Below, in pieces: positions 1-8,362 of a stretch of 64,000 nucleotides of DNA; position 1 is the first letter of the stretch; each line of letters begins with the position of its first letter. The translations under genes were made by a program, and so were the position numbers. The notes beneath the pieces were generated by a model. The model saw only the letters and a list, made by a program, of their open reading frames with translations, had not been told where the DNA came from and ran no database searches. The DNA is from Parahaliea mediterranea. GTDB lineage: Bacteria > Pseudomonadota > Gammaproteobacteria > Pseudomonadales > Halieaceae. The DNA is taken from the NCBI RefSeq assembly GCF_003402235.1, contig NZ_QEWO01000005.1:310001-374000 (forward strand), read 5' to 3'.

Positions 1-1091
1 CCTTCGACGCCCGTTCCACCGCCCTCAGTTACAGTTCGCGTTTGCTGTTCGAGCGCAGCGGCCTGTGGCCGGCGCTGACCGAACGCGCCTGCGCCATTGA
101 TACCATCCATGTGTCGCGGCGCGGCCGCTTTGGCAGCGCGGTGCTGGCGGCGGCCGAGCACGGTTGGCCGGCCCTGGGCTATGTGGTGGAGAACAGCTGG
201 CTTGGCCACGGCCTGGCCGAGGCGCTGCACCGGCAGGGGCGGGTTGAGGTGGTGAGCCCGGCCCAGGTCAGCCGGGTTGAGGCGGCGGGCGCGGGCTGCG
301 CCGTGCATCTGCAGCAGGGCGATGAGGCACACTGCCTGCAGGCCAGCCTGCTGGTGGTGGCCGACGGAGCCGATTCCGCCCTGCGCGAATCCCTGGGCAT
401 GACCTCGCGCGACAAGCCCTATGGCCAGCAGGCCCTGATCGCCAATGTCGCCTTTGCCGAGCCCCACCGTGGTTGTGCCTTCGAACGTTTTACCGGGTCC
501 GGCCCGCTGGCCCTGCTGCCTTTGGTGGCGGCCGCTGGCAGCGCCCACCGCAGCGCCCTGGTGTGGGCCCTGCCGCCGGAGCGGGCCGAGGCCCTGCAGG
601 CGGCGCCGGAAGCAGATTTCATCGCCGAGCTGCAACAGGCCTTTGGCTATCGCCTGGGCCGCTTTTTGCGCGCGGGAGAGCGGCACACCTATCCCCTGGC
701 CCTGCGCCAGAGCAGCGAACAGGTGCGCCAGGGGGTGGTGGTGATGGGCAACGCGGCCCACACCCTGCACCCGGTGGCGGGGCAGGGCTTCAACCTGGCG
801 CTGCGCGATGCCGCTCGCCTGGCGCAGGTATTGGCCGCCGCCGAGGACGGCCGCTATGGCGAGCTGGCGCTGCTGCAGCGTTACCTGCGCGCCCAGCAAG
901 CGGACCAGCGGCGCACCATCGGCGCCAGCGATTTGCTGCCCGCCCTGTTCATGCACCCCGATCCGCTGCTGGGACTGGGGCGCGACCTGGCCCTGTCCGG
1001 GCTGGATGTGGCGCCCCGGCTGAAGCGCGAGTTTGTACGCTATGCCGCGGGCGTTGCCGCCCTGAATACGCGCGAGGAGGCTGCCCCATGA
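1..1091 (+). CDS. ubiH: 2-octaprenyl-6-methoxyphenol hydroxylase UbiH, 5' end cut by window
   Basis: This is an FAD-dependent aromatic hydroxylase of ubiquinone biosynthesis. The reading frame is open from base 3, so the true start lies upstream and the N-terminal Rossmann GxGxxG segment is missing. The visible part begins with FDARSTALSYSS, which matches the DAR motif that follows the FAD fold in UbiH. It then has the DG motif (LLVVADGADSALR) and the GD motif (VVMGNAAHTLHPVAGQG), which bind FAD and NAD(P)H. The next gene starts inside its stop codon (ATGA), so the two are translationally coupled. UbiH rather than UbiF or UbiI is chosen from the motif wording and from being first in the usual ubiH-ubiI pair; the exact ring position it hydroxylates is inferred from the family. 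Confidence 0.9.
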   Translation, partial: FDARSTALSYSSRLLFERSGLWPALTERACAIDTIHVSRRGRFGSAVLAAAEHGWPALGYVVENSWLGHGLAEALHRQGRVEVVSPAQVSRVEAAGAGCAVHLQQGDEAHCLQASLLVVADGADSALRESLGMTSRDKPYGQQALIANVAFAEPHRGCAFERFTGSGPLALLPLVAAAGSAHRSALVWALPPERAEALQAAPEADFIAELQQAFGYRLGRFLRAGERHTYPLALRQSSEQVRQGVVVMGNAAHTLHPVAGQGFNLALRDAARLAQVLAAAEDGRYGELALLQRYLRAQQADQRRTIGASDLLPALFMHPDPLLGLGRDLALSGLDVAPRLKREFVRYAAGVAALNTREEAAP

Positions 1092-2302
1092 ACGGCGGGC
1101 GGGATGTTGATATCGCCATCGTCGGCGCTGGCATGGCCGGCACCGCACTGGCGCTGGCGCTGTCTGGCCAGGGCCTGCGCCTGGCCCTGATCGAGTCGCG
1201 GCCGCTGCTGGCGGCGCCATTGCCCGCCGAGCGGGATGTCGCCAGTTTCGATACCCGGGTCAGCGCCCTCAGCCCGGAATCGGTTGCGCTGCTGGAGCGC
1301 CTAGCGGCCTGGCCGGACATCACCGCCTACCGGCACTGTCCCTATCAGCACATGACGGTGTGGGATGCCGAGGGCACCGGCCATATCGAATTCGACGCCG
1401 CGGATGTGGACTGCGCCGCCCTCGGCCACATCGTGGAGAATCGCGCGGTGGTCAACGCCCTGGTCGGTCGCCTGCAGGCGGCGGGCGATGTGCGGGTGGT
1501 GGCGGGCAAGCTTGCCGGGCTGGCGCGCGATGATGACGGCATCACCCTGTCGCTGGCGGAGGGTGAGAAACTGCGCGCCGGCCTGCTGGTGGCGGCGGAC
1601 GGCGCCTTGTCCAGCGTGCGTTCGATGATGGCGTTTCGCACCCGGGAGTGGGACTACGGTCACCGCGCCCTGGTCACCACGGTGATGACCGAGCAGCCGC
1701 ACCAGCACACCGCCTGGCAGCGCTTTTTGCCCTCCGGGCCGCTGGCCTTCCTGCCCCTGCCGGGCGAGTCCGGGCGCCCTGTGTGCTCCATCGTCTGGTC
1801 CCTGCAGGATGCGTTGGCCGACGAAGTGCTGTCCCTGGATGACAAGGCCTTCTGCCGGCGCCTGGGCGAGGCTTTCGAGCACCGCCTGGGCCGGGTGCTG
1901 GCGGCGTCCCCGCGCGCGGCCTTCCCCCTGCGCCAGCGCCACGCGGTGGATTACGTGCAGCCCCGCGTGGCCCTGGTGGGCGATGCCGCCCACACCATCC
2001 ATCCACTGGCCGGGCAGGGCATCAACCTCGGTTTCAAGGATGTCGCCGCGTTGGCGGAAGAGGTACTCGCGGCCCACCGCCGCGGGCGCGACGTGGGCCA
2101 GTTGGAAGTGCTGCGCCGCTACCAGCGCCGGCGCAAGGGCGAAAATCTGCTCATGATGGGCGCCATGGATGCCTTCAAGACCCTGTTCGAGCAGCAGGCC
2201 CTGCCCCTGCGCTGGTTGCGCAGCGCCGGCATGGGCGCCGTGCACCGGGCGGTGCCGCTCAAGCAGGAAATCATGCGCCGGGCCATGGGGCTTGGCGGCT
2301 AG
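1088..2302 (+). CDS. ubiI: UbiH/UbiF/UbiI-family FAD monooxygenase, probably UbiI (VisC)
   Basis: This 404-residue flavoprotein hydroxylase should act on the ubiquinone precursor ring, most likely the C5 step. The N-terminus has a complete dinucleotide fold (DIAIVGAGMAGTALALAL, residues 7-24). The DG motif follows (LLVAADGALSSVR), then the GD motif (ALVGDAAHTIHPLAGQGINL). The ATG overlaps the ubiH stop as ATGA, which fixes the start; an in-frame open stretch upstream is only the shadow of ubiH. Pairing with ubiH is the standard gammaproteobacterial arrangement. UbiF cannot be excluded by eye because the three paralogues are very alike. Confidence 0.85.
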   Translation: MNGGRDVDIAIVGAGMAGTALALALSGQGLRLALIESRPLLAAPLPAERDVASFDTRVSALSPESVALLERLAAWPDITAYRHCPYQHMTVWDAEGTGHIEFDAADVDCAALGHIVENRAVVNALVGRLQAAGDVRVVAGKLAGLARDDDGITLSLAEGEKLRAGLLVAADGALSSVRSMMAFRTREWDYGHRALVTTVMTEQPHQHTAWQRFLPSGPLAFLPLPGESGRPVCSIVWSLQDALADEVLSLDDKAFCRRLGEAFEHRLGRVLAASPRAAFPLRQRHAVDYVQPRVALVGDAAHTIHPLAGQGINLGFKDVAALAEEVLAAHRRGRDVGQLEVLRRYQRRRKGENLLMMGAMDAFKTLFEQQALPLRWLRSAGMGAVHRAVPLKQEIMRRAMGLGG

Positions 2303-2333
2303 GCAGCCAGCGGCAGATTTTAGCGCCGCAGGG

Positions 2334-2362
2334 TTGGGGATTACGCAGCGGGGCGGTTAGAA
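2334..2362 (+). promoter_or_regulatory. possible sigma70 promoter for gcvH
   Basis: TTGGGG (2334-2339) and TTAGAA (2357-2362) are separated by 17 bases just upstream of gcvH. The -35 is a weak match. This is a pattern reading only. Confidence 0.35.
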
Positions 2363-2378
2363 TGGCGCCCTTGTTAAC

Positions 2379-2396
2379 AGCGGCCCCCGGGCCGCT
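2379..2396 (+). other. perfect hairpin in the gcvH leader
   Basis: AGCGGCCC and GGGCCGCT form a perfect 8-bp stem around a 2-base loop, 30 bases before the gcvH start. There is no T-run after it, so it is not a classic terminator. It could be a processing or stability element, or chance in GC-rich DNA. Confidence 0.4.
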
Positions 2397-2425
2397 CGCC
2401 CACTAGCCTCCGACGAGGGATCACC

Positions 2426-2818
2426 ATGAGCCAGACCCCCAGTGAATTGAAGTACGCCAGCAGCCACGAATGGGCGCGCTTGGAAGAGGACGGCACGGTG
2501 ACCGTCGGTATCACCGACCACGCCCAGGAAGCGCTGGGCGATGTTGTATTTGTGGAACTGCCCGGTGTGGGCGATACCCTGGCGGCGGGTGATGACGCCG
2601 GCGTTGTGGAGTCGGTGAAGGCCGCCTCCGACATCTACGCTCCCATTGGCGGCGAAGTGATTGCCGTGAACAGCGCCCTTGAGGACGAGCCGGAAACTGT
2701 CAACGCCGACCCCTACAACGATGGCTGGTTCTACAAACTCCAGCCCACCGATACCGGGGAGCTGGACAAACTGCTGTCCGCCGAGGACTACCAGCAACAC
2801 TGCGACGACGAAGACTGA
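2426..2818 (+). CDS. gcvH: glycine cleavage system H protein
   Basis: GcvH carries the lipoyl arm that shuttles the aminomethyl group between the P, T and L proteins of glycine decarboxylation. The 130-residue length is normal. The lipoylation site is clear: [13 protein letters not shown], with Lys65 as the modified residue. The opening [10 protein letters not shown] is also typical. The gene stands alone here: gcvT and gcvP, often adjacent, are not in the window, and rlmI follows with almost no gap. The odd context does not weaken the call because the protein is strongly conserved. Confidence 0.95.
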   Translation: MSQTPSELKYASSHEWARLEEDGTVTVGITDHAQEALGDVVFVELPGVGDTLAAGDDAGVVESVKAASDIYAPIGGEVIAVNSALEDEPETVNADPYNDGWFYKLQPTDTGELDKLLSAEDYQQHCDDED

Positions 2819-2848
2819 TTGCGCCGGCGCTTGGCGCCGCATCGCCGC

Positions 2849-4036
2849 ATGCCCCAACACGCTGACCTCTTCCTGCGCAAAGGCGCCGAGCGCCGCCTGC
2901 GCGCGGGGCACCTGTGGGTCTTTTCCAACGAAGTGGATACCGCCCGCAGCCCTCTGGCCGCCTTTGCGGCGGGTGACTGCGCCAGCGTGCGCGCCAGCAA
3001 TGGCGCCCTGCTGGGCAGTGTCTACCTGGAACCGAACAGCCTGATCTGCGCCCGGCTCTACGCACCCGGGCGCGAAGCCCAGCTCGGCACCGAACTGCCT
3101 GCGGCGCTGGCCAACGCCCTGGCCACACGGCAACTCGCCTTCGAGCAGCCTTACTACCGCCTGGTGTATGGCGACAGCGATCTGCTGCCGGGGTTGGTGG
3201 TCGATCGCTTCGGCAACTACCTGGTGGTGCAGTTCAACAACGCCGGCATCGAGCGCTACGAGCGCGAGATCATCGCCGCCCTCGTCGCATTGCTGGCTCC
3301 GGCGGGCATTTTGCTGCGGGCCGACAGCCGCAACCGCCGCGAGCAGGGCCTTGAAGACCGCGTCGCGGTGGTGCATGGCGAAGTGCCGGAACAACTGGCA
3401 CTGGAAGAAAACGGCGTGCGGTTTCTGGCGCCCGTACACGCCGGCCAGAAAACCGGCTGGTTCTACGACCACCGCATGGCCCGGGCGCGCCTGGCGCCCT
3501 ACGTCAAAGGCCGCGATGTGCTGGATGTGTACAGCTACATTGGCGGCTGGGGCATTCAGGCCGCTGCCTTCGGCGCCAGCTCAGTCTGTTGCCTGGACAG
3601 CTCCGCCACGGCCCTGGACGGCGTGGACGTCAATGCCCGCCAGAACGGCGTGCAAGACCGTGTTACCACCTTGCAGGGCAGCGCTGCCGAGGCGATGGAG
3701 GCCCTGGTGGCCGAGGGGCGTCGCTTTGGGGTGGTCATTCTCGACCCGCCGGCGTTTATCCAGCGCAAGCGGGATATTAAAAAGGGCATCAAGGCGTATC
3801 AGCGCATCAATGGGTTGGGTTTGAAGCTCCTCGCGCCGGGCGGTGTGCTGGTGTCGGGCTCCTGCTCGATGCACCTGGAGCGTGCGGATCTGGTGGCTGC
3901 CGTGCAGGCGGCAGCGGTGCGGGCAAACCGGCAGGTGCGCCTGATCGAGCAGGGCGCGCAGGGGGCGGATCACCCGATCCATCCGGCGATTCTGGAGACG
4001 GAGTATCTGAAGGCTTTGTTTTTTCGGGTTGTTTAG
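2849..4036 (+). CDS. rlmI: 23S rRNA m5C1962 methyltransferase RlmI-like
   Basis: This SAM-dependent methyltransferase has an N-terminal PUA-like RNA-binding part (RKGAERRLRAGHLWVFSNEVD region) and a C-terminal Rossmann methyltransferase fold. The SAM-binding segment is around VLDVYSYIGGWGIQAAAFGA and the catalytic-loop motif is VVILDPPAFIQRK. A TTG directly after the gcvH stop (2819) would extend the frame by ten residues. The ATG at 2849 gives MPQHADLFLRKGAERR and a 395-residue protein, matching the usual length of about 396, so it is preferred. The gene probably shares a transcript with gcvH. A paralogous rRNA methyltransferase is possible but less likely. Confidence 0.87.
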   Translation: MPQHADLFLRKGAERRLRAGHLWVFSNEVDTARSPLAAFAAGDCASVRASNGALLGSVYLEPNSLICARLYAPGREAQLGTELPAALANALATRQLAFEQPYYRLVYGDSDLLPGLVVDRFGNYLVVQFNNAGIERYEREIIAALVALLAPAGILLRADSRNRREQGLEDRVAVVHGEVPEQLALEENGVRFLAPVHAGQKTGWFYDHRMARARLAPYVKGRDVLDVYSYIGGWGIQAAAFGASSVCCLDSSATALDGVDVNARQNGVQDRVTTLQGSAAEAMEALVAEGRRFGVVILDPPAFIQRKRDIKKGIKAYQRINGLGLKLLAPGGVLVSGSCSMHLERADLVAAVQAAAVRANRQVRLIEQGAQGADHPIHPAILETEYLKALFFRVV

Positions 4037-4037
4037 T

Positions 4038-4310
4038 ATTGGGTGGCCTAACGGCCGCTGCATCGCCGCCGCATCGCCGCCGCCAGGTGAAACCCTTTTG
4101 CTCCATTCCAGGCGTTCGGTGTGCCTTCCTTTGGTTGGTTGTACCTCGTTAGTTGCAAACGGCTTTGGTTGTGGCACCGAGTGCACAGGATTACTGGCGC
4201 GTAGATAGTCCTGAAGTTCGGCAGTGCCCTTCGCGATGCTGCGAGACGAGGTAAGCGCAGACCGAGCCCACAGCCGCCGCCTTCCAAGTCCGCAAAAGGG
4301 CTTCACCTGT
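4038..4310 (+). repeat. left arm of a long imperfect inverted repeat
   Basis: From just after the rlmI stop this arm pairs with 4527-4790. Clear matches to the reverse complement of the other arm are 4045-4061 (16 of 17), 4096-4107 (11 of 12), 4142-4157 (16 of 16), 4161-4175, 4211-4235 (24 of 25), 4243-4256 (14 of 14) and 4281-4310. The arm holds a smaller internal palindrome: TACCTCGT (4142-4149) and ACGAGGTA (4246-4253). No ORF with coding character is present. Confidence 0.85.
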
Positions 4311-4526
4311 CGACGTCCATGCGGGTGCCAATGGCAGGGTTGTCACTGCGGGTGGAGAGGGTTGGTGCTGCGAGTTAAGTGGCCTTTGGGCTGTCCAATA
4401 CGCTTCACCAGTGTTACTTCAACAACGGCATGGCTTAGCAGTCACACCCAGCCCCTATTCCTGTAGCCCTCACTGAGAACGAAACCAGTGTGACACTGCA
4501 TCGCCAACCCGACGCGTTGCCGGTGA
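4311..4526. other. spacer between the inverted repeat arms, no gene seen
   Basis: About 215 bases separate the arms. Weak further similarity may extend the arms inward (for example GTTGTCACTG near 4339 against the complement of the GTGTGACACTG block near 4488). I see no credible coding region, RNA gene or promoter here. Confidence 0.6.
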
Positions 4527-4790
4527 ACAGGTGAGTCTTTTACGGACTTGGAGGGCGTCGGATGCGAACTCGATCCCAGCTTACCTCGTCTCCAACCACC
4601 GCGAAGGGCACTACCGAACTTCAGAAAGATCAACGTGCCCAAAATACTGTGCACTCAGGCGCCACAACCAAAGCCGTCTGCAACTAACGAGGTAAAAAAC
4701 AATAAAAGGAACGCGCACCGCATGCGCCCGTAATGGAGTAAAAGAGCTCACCTGATCGCCGGCAGCGCAGCGGCCGTAAGGCCGCCAATG
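4527..4790 (-). repeat. right arm of the long imperfect inverted repeat
   Basis: This is the inverted counterpart of 4038-4310, with matching blocks at 4767-4783, 4732-4743, 4679-4694, 4600-4624, 4579-4592 and 4527-4554. It ends within about eight bases of the stop of the convergent HAD gene. The pair could be two opposed copies of a dispersed repeat, or one structure-forming element between convergent genes. Confidence 0.85.
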
Positions 4791-4797
4791 ACCACGC

Positions 4798-5451
4798 TCA
4801 ACGCAGGGAAATCACCTCCCAGCCCTCAGCCTCCGCGTACGCCCGCAAGGTGTCATCCGGATCCACCGCCACCGGATTGTCCACCCGCTTCAACAGCGGC
4901 AAATCATTGTGCGAATCGGAATAAAACCACGCCCCCTCCAGCGATTCACCCTGCGCCTTGCGCCAGGCCTCCAGGCGTACCACCTTGCCCTCGCCAAACG
5001 AGGGAATCCCCGTCGGCTCTCCGGTGTAGAGGCCATCAACCCGCTCCGCCTCACAGGCCAGCAGCTCATCAATACCCATCGCGCTGGCAATCGGCCGGGT
5101 GATGAACTCATTGGTAGCGGTGATCACCAGCAGGCGGTGGCCGCGCTGGCGGTGATCCTCGATCAGCGCGCGGGCGCTGGGCAGCAGCAGGGGCTCGATC
5201 ACGCTGCGCATGAAATCGGCGTGCCAGGCGGCGAGTTCCGCCGGGTCGCGGCCGGCGAGGGGGGCGAGGGCAAAGCGCAGGTAGGCCTGGATGTCGAGCT
5301 GGCCCGACTGGTAGTCGCGGTAGAACTGTTCATTGCGCTCGGCGAATTCAGCGCCGTCCACCAGGCCGCGGTCGCAGACGAAACAGCCCCACAAGTGGTC
5401 GCTGTCGCCGGCAATCAGGGTGTTATCAAGGTCGAAAATGGCTAGTGTCAC
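4798..5451 (-). CDS. HAD-IB family phosphatase (SerB-like)
   Basis: This 217-residue hydrolase has the HAD motifs in order. Motif I is AIFDLDNTLIAGDSDHLW with nucleophile Asp and the second Asp two residues on. Motif II is the LLVITATNEFITRP segment. Motif IV is FYSDSHNDLPLL. The layout and helical cap match subfamily IB, related to phosphoserine phosphatase. Its substrate is not known. It is divergent from rppH-ptsP, an order also seen in Pseudomonas as far as I recall, which supports a conserved neighbourhood rather than recent transfer. Confidence 0.88.
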   Translation of the reverse strand: MTLAIFDLDNTLIAGDSDHLWGCFVCDRGLVDGAEFAERNEQFYRDYQSGQLDIQAYLRFALAPLAGRDPAELAAWHADFMRSVIEPLLLPSARALIEDHRQRGHRLLVITATNEFITRPIASAMGIDELLACEAERVDGLYTGEPTGIPSFGEGKVVRLEAWRKAQGESLEGAWFYSDSHNDLPLLKRVDNPVAVDPDDTLRAYAEAEGWEVISLR

Positions 5452-5582
5452 GGGGCTCTCCTGCTGTGCGGCGCAGGATAGCGGGGGTCGGCGGCGCTGT
5501 AAAACCCGACGCGGGGGCCGTTTCTCAGGGGCGAGAAAGTGTGGAACAATAGCCGGCCCACAATAAAAGGCAATGATTCAGG

Positions 5583-6083
5583 GTGATCGATTCAGAAGGC
5601 TTCCGCCCCAACGTGGGCATCATGCTCGCTAACCGCGAAGGCCGCCTGTTATGGGCGCGCCGCATCGGCGGTAAGGATGCCTGGCAGTTCCCCCAGGGCG
5701 GCATCAACCGCGGCGAGTCTGCAGAGGACGCTCTGTACCGCGAACTGTGGGAAGAGGTCGGCCTGAAGCCGGAGGCGGTGGAAATCCTCGGCTCGACCCG
5801 CGGCTGGTTGCGCTATCGCCTGCCCAAGCGCTTTATCCGCCGCGGCCAGCAGCCGCTGTGCATCGGCCAGAAGCAGAAGTGGTTCCTGCTGCGCATGCTC
5901 GCCGATGACGCGGCGGTGCGCCTCGACTGCAACGACAAGCCCGAATTCGACCACTGGGAGTGGGTCAGCTACTGGTATCCCCTGGATCAAGTGGTGCCCT
6001 TCAAGCGCGAAGTCTACCGCCGCGCCCTCAAGGAAATGGCCCAGGTGGTGGGCCGCCGGATCCAGCAGCCGGCGGGGCTGTAA
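5583..6083 (+). CDS. rppH: RNA pyrophosphohydrolase RppH
   Basis: RppH removes pyrophosphate from the 5' end of triphosphorylated transcripts and so opens them to RNase E decay. The 166-residue protein starts at a GTG and reads [15 protein letters not shown], the standard RppH opening. The Nudix box is complete: [17 protein letters not shown] followed by WEEVGL. The sequence WQFPQGG just before it is characteristic. The ptsP start follows after five bases, so they form an operon. No in-frame ATG upstream is plausible, which supports the GTG. Confidence 0.95.
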   Translation: MIDSEGFRPNVGIMLANREGRLLWARRIGGKDAWQFPQGGINRGESAEDALYRELWEEVGLKPEAVEILGSTRGWLRYRLPKRFIRRGQQPLCIGQKQKWFLLRMLADDAAVRLDCNDKPEFDHWEWVSYWYPLDQVVPFKREVYRRALKEMAQVVGRRIQQPAGL

Positions 6084-6088
6084 GCGCC

Positions 6089-8350
6089 ATGCTGGAAACC
6101 CTGCGCCATATTGTCCAGGAGGTGAACGCCGCCGAGGGCCTCAACGAGGCCCTGGACATCATTGTGCGCCGGGTGCGCGATGCCATGGGGACCGAGGTGT
6201 GCAGCGTGTACATGCGCGACCCACTGAGCAACCGCTATATTTTTCGCGCCACCGAGGGCCTGAACAAGCGCCTGGTCGGCCAGGCCAGCCTGGCCTCCGG
6301 CGAGGGCCTGGTGGGGCTGGTGGCCGAGCGCGAAGAGCCGATCAACCTGGAGGATGCGGAGACTCACCCCGCCTTCCAGTTCCTGCAGGGCATTGGTGAA
6401 GAGGCCTTCCACGCCTTCCTTGGGGTGCCCATCATCCACCAGCGCGATGTGCTAGGGGTGCTGGTGGTGCAGCAGGCCCAGCGCCGTCGCTTCGATGAGG
6501 ACGACGAGGCCTTCCTGGTCACCATGTCGGCCCAGCTGGCGGGGGTGATTGCCCACGCCCAGGTGACCGGCGCAGTGCAGGAAGAGCTGCTGGACGGGGC
6601 CGAGCCGGCCCGGATCAACGGCATACCCGGCGCTCCCGGCATTGCCATCGGCACGGTGGTCGTGGTGTCGCCGGAGGCTGATCTTTTCGCGGTGCCCAAG
6701 CGCATCGTCAACAACCGCCGCGCCGAACTGCGCGCCTTTCGCCAGGCCCTGAACGCCGTGCAGGCCGACATTCGCGCAGTGTCCGACAACCTGCGTGGCG
6801 AGATGAGCGCCGAGGATCACGCGCTTTTCGATGTCTACCTCGGCATTCTGGACGACTCCGCCATTGGCGGCGAAGTGGCGGCCCTGATCAAGGCCGGGCA
6901 CTGGGCCCAGGGCGCCCTGAGCCAGGTGATGATCAAGCACATCCGCCATTTTGAGCGCATGGAGCACAGCTACCTGCGCGAGCGCGCGGTGGATGTGAAA
7001 GACCTCGGCACCCGGGTGCTGTCCTACCTGCAGGCCAATGACACCAGCCGCGACAAAGACTACCCCGAGCAGTGCATTCTGGTGGGCGAGGAGCTCACCG
7101 CCACGGCCTTGGGCGAAGTGCCGCGGGACCAGCTCGTCGGGCTGATTTCCGTGCGCGGCTCGGGTAATTCCCACGTGGCCATTCTGGCCCGCGCCATGGG
7201 CATCCCAACGGTGATGGGGGCGGTGGATTTGCCCTACGCGCGCCTGCAGGACCGGGAGGTGATTGTCGACGGCTACCAGGGCGCCGTGCATCTCAACCCG
7301 GTGCCCGAAGTGCGTCAGCGCTTCCAGGACCTGCTCAATGAAGACCTGGCCATCAACAAGGATCTGGAGGCCCTGCGCGACCTGCCCTGCGAAACCCTGG
7401 ACGGCCACCGCCTGCCGCTGTGGGTCAATACCGGGCTGATGGTGGATGTGGGCCGCTCCCTGGATCAGGGTGCCGAAGGGGTCGGCCTGTACCGCACCGA
7501 GGTGCCCTTCCTGCTGCGCGACCGCTTCCCCTCGGAAGAAGAGCAGCGCCAGATTTACCGCGAACAGCTGCAGGCCTTTGCCCCCAGGCCGGTGACCATG
7601 CGCACCCTGGATATCGGCGGCGACAAGGCCCTGCCCTATTTTCCCATCGAGGAGGACAACCCCTTCCTCGGCTGGCGCGGCATTCGCGTCACCCTCGACC
7701 ATCCGGAAATTTTCCTGGCCCAGGTGCGGGCCATGCTCAAGGCCAACGAGGGCCTTGGCAACCTGCGCATCATGCTGCCCATGGTCAGCAATATCGCCGA
7801 GCTGGACGAGGCTCTGGTGCTGATTCGCCGCAGCCACCGCGAATTGCAGCAGGAGGGCTTTGCCGGTGAATTACCGCCGATCGGGGTGATGGTGGAGGTG
7901 CCCTCGGCGGTGTACCAGGCGCGCGCCCTGGCGCGGCGGGTGGACTTTCTGTCGGTGGGCAGCAACGACCTGACCCAGTACCTGCTGGCGGTGGATCGCA
8001 ACAACGCCCGGGTGGCGGATTTGTACCACTCCTTCCACCCGGCTGTCCTGCAGGCCCTGCGCTCTGTGGCCGAGGCGGGGCAGAGCGAGGGCAAGCCGGT
8101 GGGGATCTGCGGCGAGCTGGCCGGCGACCCGCTGGGTGCGGTGCTGATGCTTGCCATGGGCTACAACGTGCTGTCGATGAACGCCACCAGCCTGCCGCGG
8201 GTCAAGCAGGTTCTGCGCAAGCTCACCCATGCCAGGGCCTGTGAGGTGCTGGCGGAGGTCATGGCGATGGAGGACGCGGCGGCGGTCACCCGGCGCCTGG
8301 AGGCCCTGATGGTAGAGAGCGGCCTGCAGAGCTTCAGCCGCTCCCGCTGA
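6089..8350 (+). CDS. ptsP: phosphoenolpyruvate-protein phosphotransferase PtsP (EI-Ntr)
   Basis: PtsP is enzyme I of the nitrogen-related PTS; it takes phosphate from PEP and passes it to NPr. The 753-residue protein opens with a GAF domain (about residues 1-160), then the EI N-terminal domain (about 170-400) and the PEP-binding barrel (about 420-720). The phospho-histidine is His362 in SGNSHVAILARAMGIPTV. The C-terminal PEP-site motif GICGELAGDPLGA has the expected Cys. ATG 6089 is chosen because it gives MLETLRHIVQEVN, the usual start; the longer open frame upstream is only the rppH shadow. It is probably co-transcribed with rppH. Confidence 0.95.
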   Translation: MLETLRHIVQEVNAAEGLNEALDIIVRRVRDAMGTEVCSVYMRDPLSNRYIFRATEGLNKRLVGQASLASGEGLVGLVAEREEPINLEDAETHPAFQFLQGIGEEAFHAFLGVPIIHQRDVLGVLVVQQAQRRRFDEDDEAFLVTMSAQLAGVIAHAQVTGAVQEELLDGAEPARINGIPGAPGIAIGTVVVVSPEADLFAVPKRIVNNRRAELRAFRQALNAVQADIRAVSDNLRGEMSAEDHALFDVYLGILDDSAIGGEVAALIKAGHWAQGALSQVMIKHIRHFERMEHSYLRERAVDVKDLGTRVLSYLQANDTSRDKDYPEQCILVGEELTATALGEVPRDQLVGLISVRGSGNSHVAILARAMGIPTVMGAVDLPYARLQDREVIVDGYQGAVHLNPVPEVRQRFQDLLNEDLAINKDLEALRDLPCETLDGHRLPLWVNTGLMVDVGRSLDQGAEGVGLYRTEVPFLLRDRFPSEEEQRQIYREQLQAFAPRPVTMRTLDIGGDKALPYFPIEEDNPFLGWRGIRVTLDHPEIFLAQVRAMLKANEGLGNLRIMLPMVSNIAELDEALVLIRRSHRELQQEGFAGELPPIGVMVEVPSAVYQARALARRVDFLSVGSNDLTQYLLAVDRNNARVADLYHSFHPAVLQALRSVAEAGQSEGKPVGICGELAGDPLGAVLMLAMGYNVLSMNATSLPRVKQVLRKLTHARACEVLAEVMAMEDAAAVTRRLEALMVESGLQSFSRSR

Positions 8351-8362
8351 GTTGCAGGGGCT

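Noticed and set aside
2303-2425. glycine riboswitch before gcvH
   Set aside because: The leader is too short and has no paired glycine aptamer pattern; only a small hairpin is present.
4046-4380. possible integron attC site
   Set aside because: GCCTAAC (4046-4052) and GTTAAGT (4374-4380) fit the short core consensus, but there is no cassette ORF or integrase and the long palindrome explains the region better.
6452-7837. 461-codon open frame on the minus strand
   Set aside because: It is wholly antisense to ptsP, and its His/Gln/Gly-rich translation has no domain; it is a shadow from GC-rich codon use.
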